A stretch of DNA of 19,840 bases from JAEXOD01 sp937930275 (lineage in GTDB: Bacteria > Bacteroidota > Ignavibacteria > Ignavibacteriales > Melioribacteraceae): NCBI GenBank assembly GCA_036733965.1, contig DAIMZL010000063.1, positions 1 to 19,840 of the forward strand, given 5' to 3'. Position 1 is the stretch's first letter. Each line of letters begins with the position of its first letter. Under the pieces are notes generated by a model. The model saw only the letters and a program-made list of their open reading frames with translations, made no database searches and was not told the DNA's origin. This document shows positions 16,842-19,840 of this stretch, in pieces. The position numbers were made by a program, and so were the translations under genes.

Positions 16842-17882
16842 ATGTCATATATAAATAAATTAAATGATGAACGTAACCAAATGGCTGACCTTTTAAAGGG
16901 CTTTGCCGTTATTTTTATGATACTTGTTCATTCGTTCGAAAAATTCTTAAATTCTGCATATTATGACGGATGGATAAACAAAATAGTTCTACTTTTAGGT
17001 TCTATTCCGGCCGCACCTGTTTTTATGATTGTTATGGGTTACTTTATTTGGCAAAGTAAAAAAGGGTTCAAGCTAATTTTTATAAGAGGATTAAAACTTA
17101 TTGTTGCCGGTCTATTATTAAATTTTCTGCTAAATCTCAATCTTATAATAAAATATATTGCCGGTAAAATTGAGGTAAACATATTCCATTATTTATTAGG
17201 AGTAGATATTTTATTTTTGGCAGGTTTTAGTACAATATTATTAAGTATTTTAAAGTATTTAAAACATCCAAAAACAACTACACTAATTGTGTTTATTCTT
17301 TATTTAATTTTTATCGGATTAAAAATATCAATTGACCCCACATATTCAATTAACGATTACTTATTGGGTTATTTGTTTAAAATTACGGAATGGTCTTATT
17401 TTCCGTTAATCCCATGGTTTATTTATCCCCTATTTGGATTTATGTGGGCACAAAATAAAAAACTATTAAAATATTTTAATCCTTCTTTAATATGGCGACT
17501 ATTTTTATTATTAATTTATTTTGTTTTTATTTATACAACTTTTCAATATCTTGTAAATACAAGCAATAATCTGAATATTTATTACAATCATGATATTAAA
17601 TTTGTCTTCTATTCTATTTTATTTATTAGCGGATATTGGTTATTATTAAAACAATTTAATTATTATTTTAATAATTTTTGGGGGTTAAAATATGTTAGAT
17701 ACCTCGGTAAAAACGTAACGTTAATATATTTTATTCAATGGATAATAATAGGAAACTTAAGCACTGAATTATACGGTAAATTAAACGTTTTTTTAACATC
17801 GGCATTGTTTTTAGCAGTTATTATAATAACAAGCGCTGGGGCATATTATTTAGAGAACAAAATAAAATTCATAAAAATTTAA
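16842..17882 (+). CDS. Multi-span acyltransferase-like membrane protein (DUF1624 / HGSNAT-like)
   Basis: A 346-residue protein with about ten hydrophobic helices. The N-terminal RNQMADLLKGFAVIFMILVH, with a conserved Asp and His flanking the first helix, and the late YLGKNVTLIYFIQWIIIG segment resemble the DUF1624 / heparan-alpha-glucosaminide N-acetyltransferase-like group. These belong to the wider family of membrane acyltransferases that modify sugars or envelope polymers. No soluble domain is attached. The start is ATG at 16842 (MSYINKLNDERNQ). It appears to be a single-gene unit: the neighbour on the left is divergent and the tRNA promoter follows 28 bp after the stop. The substrate is unknown; assignment to acyltransferase family 3 instead is possible. 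Confidence 0.65.
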   Translation: MSYINKLNDERNQMADLLKGFAVIFMILVHSFEKFLNSAYYDGWINKIVLLLGSIPAAPVFMIVMGYFIWQSKKGFKLIFIRGLKLIVAGLLLNFLLNLNLIIKYIAGKIEVNIFHYLLGVDILFLAGFSTILLSILKYLKHPKTTTLIVFILYLIFIGLKISIDPTYSINDYLLGYLFKITEWSYFPLIPWFIYPLFGFMWAQNKKLLKYFNPSLIWRLFLLLIYFVFIYTTFQYLVNTSNNLNIYYNHDIKFVFYSILFISGYWLLLKQFNYYFNNFWGLKYVRYLGKNVTLIYFIQWIIIGNLSTELYGKLNVFLTSALFLAVIIITSAGAYYLENKIKFIKI

Positions 17883-17910
17883 GTTTTTTTTATTTTTTAT
17901 GTTTTTTTCC

Positions 17911-17939
17911 TTGACAAGCCTAAAATTATTTCGTAATTT
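17911..17939 (+). promoter_or_regulatory. Strong promoter of tRNA-Asn
   Basis: TTGACA (17911-17916), a 17-base spacer, and TAATTT (17934-17939). The perfect -35 box and ideal spacing make this the best consensus promoter in the window. The tRNA begins 36 bases after the end of the -10. Confidence 0.65.
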
Positions 17940-17975
17940 TAATAACTTAATTTTTGAAATTATGATAAAATTTAT

Positions 17976-18047
17976 TCCGCGGTAGCTCAATGGCAGAGCA
18001 TGCGGCTGTTAACCGCAGGGTTGCAGGTTCGAGCCCTGCCCGCGGAG
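17976..18047 (+). tRNA. tRNA-Asn (anticodon GTT)
   Basis: A complete cloverleaf folds by hand. The acceptor stem is TCCGCGG (17976-17982) with CCGCGGA (18040-18046). The D stem is GCTC/GAGC, the anticodon stem TGCGG/CCGCA with loop CTGTTAA (anticodon GTT at 18008-18010), and the T arm GCAGG-TTCGAGC-CCTGC. The discriminator base is G47 (18047), as expected for bacterial tRNA-Asn. The CCA end is not encoded (GCAAAA follows). It is the substrate of the AsnRS encoded at 7759-9057. It has its own promoter and terminator. Confidence 0.97.
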
Positions 18048-18054
18048 CAAAACT

Positions 18055-18080
18055 AAAACCCCGATTTTTCGGGGTTTTTT
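18055..18080 (+). terminator. Intrinsic terminator of tRNA-Asn
   Basis: AAAACCCCGA - TTTT - TCGGGGTTTT forms a 10-bp stem with a GC-rich core, and the T-run continues after the stem. It lies 8 bases beyond the tRNA end and is the clearest rho-independent terminator in the window. Confidence 0.88.
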
Positions 18081-18224
18081 GTTTTAAACTTATTAATCAA
18101 ATAATATCAATTTTAATATCCATATCAAAATAATATACTTTAGCTTAGCCACCAATCTATTTTTTCCTATATTTTAATTAATTCAGTTTTGATATTCATT
18201 TTTTTATTTTTATTAAATTTTAGT
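18081..18224. other. AT-rich non-coding spacer
   Basis: Between the tRNA terminator and the repeat array upstream of fic I see no open frame, RNA fold or duplicated tRNA end. It contains only a short distant inverted pair (ATATCAAAA at 18122-18130, TTTTGATAT at 18187-18195) that could be chance in such AT-rich sequence. Confidence 0.4.
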
Positions 18225-18315
18225 TATATTTGCAGTAAATGGTTTTCCTGCACATATAAATATTTATATTTGCAGCAAATCATTTTAATGCATATATGTA
18301 TTTCCATATTTGCAG
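18225..18315 (+). repeat. Three direct repeats at exact 40-bp period (promoter/operator array of fic)
   Basis: TATATTTGCAG occurs at 18225-18235 and 18265-18275, and CATATTTGCAG at 18305-18315. The first two full 40-bp units match at about 30 of 40 positions. In unit 1 the element is faced by CTGCACATATA (18248-18258), matching the reverse complement of TATATTTGCAG at 10 of 11 bases; unit 2 has a weaker partner (18288-18298, 8 of 11). Each copy also contains a TAnnTTTG-type -7 box (one mismatch in copy 3). The array therefore reads either as tandem promoters or as repeated palindromic operators overlapping promoters. It ends 37 bp before the chosen fic start. Confidence 0.7.
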
Positions 18316-18352
18316 TAATTTAAACAAATTAATTAGTTTAAGAGATATTAAA

Positions 18353-19486
18353 ATGGATATTAAAGAATTTCGGTCAGGCTACTACAAACAACAATACAAA
18401 TATAAGAGTTTTTTACCGACTCATATCAATAATGAATGGCAGATTAGCGATTTAAGATTGATTAACTTATTAGCTGAAGCATCCAATAAACTGGGCGAAC
18501 TAAATGCCTATTCACAATTAGTTCCAGATGTTGATTTTTTCATAAAAATGCATATTAGTAAGGAAGCTACTACAAGTAGTAGAATTGAAGGAACGAGAAC
18601 AAATATTTCTGATGCACTCCAGAAAATAATTAATATTGATCCCGAAAAAAGAGATGATTGGCTGGAAGTAAACAATTACATTAATGCGATGACAGAAGCT
18701 ATTAAGTTATTGAAAGTCCTCCCAATCTCAAGTCGTCTAATAAAACAAGTTCATTTTGTTTTATTACAAGGTGTGAGAGGTGAAAGCAAACAACCGGGAG
18801 AATTTAGAACAAGTCAGAATTGGATAGGTGGAGCTTCAATTAATGATGCAGTATTTATCCCTCCTGCTGCTGAAGATTTACCGGAATTACTTTCAGATCT
18901 TGAAAAATTTATCAACAACGAAAACAATCAAATTCCGCAACTGGTTAAAAGTGCGATTATACATTATCAATTTGAAACAATTCATCCTTTTTTAGATGGC
19001 AATGGTAGAATCGGTAGATTATTAATAACTTTGTATTTAGTCAATAATGGGCTTTTATCTAAACCTGTTCTTTATTTATCAGATTACTTTGAAAAGAATC
19101 GGTCACTATATTATGATAATTTGAATAATGTTCGCTTATCAAACGATTTGTACCGTTGGCTTTTATTTTTTCTTGAAGGGATTAGAGTTACAGCATCTCA
19201 TTCGATTGACACACTTAAAAAGATTGTTGAGCTAAGGAGAGAATTAGAGTCCCAAATAAACGATAATTTTGGCAAAAAGATTGCTATGGCTCATAGACTT
19301 TTAATTTATCTCTATTCAAACCCTATTGTAGATATTAGCGAGATTGCAAATGAACTTTCTATTAATATTTCAACAGCAAATAGAATTATTAATGATTTTC
19401 TAACATATGGTTATTTGAGTGAAATAACCGGATATAAAAGAAATAGATTATTTAAATTTAAAAGATATATAGACCTTTTTGAATAA
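18353..19486 (+). CDS. Fic-domain protein (class II, self-inhibited) with C-terminal winged helix
   Basis: A 377-residue Fic/DOC enzyme, probably transferring AMP from ATP to hydroxyl groups of target proteins. An N-terminal Fic_N region contains the inhibitory helix motif S75-x3-E79-G80 (SSRIEG), placing it in the class with the inhibitor in the same chain. The catalytic loop HPFLDGNGRIGR (211-222) is intact, with His211 as base. The C-terminus (about 310-377) is a winged helix-turn-helix (ISEIANELSINISTANRIINDFL), which suggests DNA binding. I chose ATG 18353 (MDIKEFRSGYYKQQYKYKSF) because it matches the usual family N-terminus; ATG at 18296 would start inside the 40-bp repeat array. The protein may regulate its own promoter. 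No partner antitoxin gene is adjacent. It could be an accessory or horizontally acquired gene, as fic genes often are. Confidence 0.92.
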   Translation: MDIKEFRSGYYKQQYKYKSFLPTHINNEWQISDLRLINLLAEASNKLGELNAYSQLVPDVDFFIKMHISKEATTSSRIEGTRTNISDALQKIINIDPEKRDDWLEVNNYINAMTEAIKLLKVLPISSRLIKQVHFVLLQGVRGESKQPGEFRTSQNWIGGASINDAVFIPPAAEDLPELLSDLEKFINNENNQIPQLVKSAIIHYQFETIHPFLDGNGRIGRLLITLYLVNNGLLSKPVLYLSDYFEKNRSLYYDNLNNVRLSNDLYRWLLFFLEGIRVTASHSIDTLKKIVELRRELESQINDNFGKKIAMAHRLLIYLYSNPIVDISEIANELSINISTANRIINDFLTYGYLSEITGYKRNRLFKFKRYIDLFE

Positions 19487-19531
19487 AACAACTTCTTTTC
19501 TTTAAATCGGCTGATTTGTATTTATCTTGTT

Positions 19532-19561
19532 TTGGCTGTTGCAAACATGCCAATTTATACT
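19532..19561 (+). promoter_or_regulatory. Imperfect palindrome and possible promoter before the MocR-like gene
   Basis: TTGGC-TGTT-gca-AACA-t-GCCAA (19532-19553) is a near-perfect inverted repeat with one bulged base. It overlaps a possible TTGGCT-N18-TATACT promoter (TATACT at 19556-19561), about 31 bp before the ATG at 19592. This arrangement would fit an autoregulatory operator of the GntR/MocR protein; it is weak by itself. Confidence 0.3.
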
Positions 19562-19591
19562 TAGTTTTACTTAATAAAATTAATTGGTAAT

Positions 19592-19840
19592 ATGTTAATA
19601 CTTAAAATTGACAAACAGAGTAAAACTCCTATTTTTAAACAAATTATTGAACAGATAATTGAAAAAGTTAATAACGAAACTATAAAAATAGGTTTTAAAT
19701 TACCCCCTACCAGAAAATTAGCCGAACAATTAGGAATTAACAGAACAACCGTTTATAAAGCTTATCAAGAACTTTGGGCTTTGGGATATATTGAAAGTAA
19801 AATTGGATCATCATGTATAATTAGAGCAAAACGAGATTGT
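19592..19840 (+). CDS. GntR/MocR-family transcriptional regulator (partial, N-terminal DNA-binding domain)
   Basis: The first 83 codons of a regulator continue past the window end. The frame from ATG 19592 reads MLILKIDKQSKTPIFKQIIE, then KLPPTRKLAEQLGINRTTVY (helix-turn-helix) and KAYQELWALGYIESKIGSS (wing). This is the GntR-type winged helix seen in MocR/PdxR regulators, where it is followed by a class I aminotransferase-like PLP domain. The LPPTRKLAEQLGINRTTVYKAYxxL wording favours MocR over FadR/HutC subfamilies, but the effector domain is not visible. It lies 105 bp after fic on the same strand. Confidence 0.82.
   Translation, partial: MLILKIDKQSKTPIFKQIIEQIIEKVNNETIKIGFKLPPTRKLAEQLGINRTTVYKAYQELWALGYIESKIGSSCIIRAKRDC

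Noticed and set aside
7759..18047. Functional coupling of asnS with the tRNA-Asn gene by location
   Set aside because: They are about 9 kb apart, on opposite strands, with separate promoters and many unrelated genes between them; co-occurrence in the window is probably coincidence.
18122..18195. Distant inverted repeat ATATCAAAA / TTTTGATAT as a regulatory structure
   Set aside because: Nine AT-rich bases separated by 56 bp are easily expected by chance here, and no flanking feature supports a function.
18225..18315. The three regularly spaced repeats as a small CRISPR array
   Set aside because: The repeat core is only 11 bases, the intervening sequences resemble each other instead of being unrelated spacers, and no cas gene is nearby. 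A promoter/operator array fits better.
18296..18352. Upstream in-frame ATG at 18296 as the fic start
   Set aside because: It would add 19 residues absent from the family N-terminus, and it lies inside the second repeat unit, upstream of the third -7-like box. ATG 18353 gives the expected N-terminus.
17976..19840. Integrated element flanked by a duplicated tRNA-Asn 3' end
   Set aside because: I found no second copy of the tRNA 3' end to the right of the tRNA within the window and no integrase gene, so only a weak suggestion of an accessory region is kept.

Overview
The window looks like chromosome from an AT-rich, Gram-negative member of the Bacteroidota / FCB group, possibly near Ignavibacteria or Kapabacteria. 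The evidence is a secreted protease with a C-terminal type IX secretion-type sorting domain (NYPNPF... to the C-terminus), several TAnnTTTG (-7 type) promoter motifs, and the general scarcity of Shine-Dalgarno sequences. The exact phylum is inference. Gene content is mostly housekeeping; the right end (18.2-19.8 kb) looks more accessory.

Left block (1-9057, all minus strand, read right to left): a tightly packed eight-gene run, asnS - nuoJ - nuoK - nuoL - nuoM - two NhaD/CitMHS-like ion antiporters - nuoN (cut by the window edge). Gaps inside it are 2-27 bp. It encodes most of the membrane arm of respiratory complex I, led by asparaginyl-tRNA synthetase. Two tandem paralogous antiporter-like permeases separate nuoM from nuoN. 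nuoA-I are not in the window, so the complex I genes are split. A TATATTTG promoter motif lies just upstream of asnS.

Middle block (9134-13889, minus strand): lepA (EF4) - lepB (type I signal peptidase) - a secreted subtilisin-like protease that starts at TTG behind a clear Shine-Dalgarno. A TTGAAA-N17-TATATT promoter precedes lepA. Divergent from lepA, on the plus strand, are an exported calcineurin-type phosphoesterase fused to a beta-propeller and a HAD phosphatase (14021-16543). A small GlsB/YeaQ-type membrane protein converges on the HAD gene, and a perfect 9-bp inverted repeat covers both stop codons. A multi-span acyltransferase-like membrane protein follows (16842-17882).

Right block: a complete tRNA-Asn(GTT) with a strong promoter and an intrinsic terminator (17911-18080), then a class II Fic protein preceded by three copies of a TATATTTGCAG element at an exact 40-bp period, then the start of a GntR/MocR-family regulator that runs off the window.

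No CRISPR array, insertion sequence, prophage or clear novel multi-gene defence system was seen. The observations most worth checking are the paired antiporters inside the complex I operon and the 40-bp periodic promoter/operator array in front of fic.
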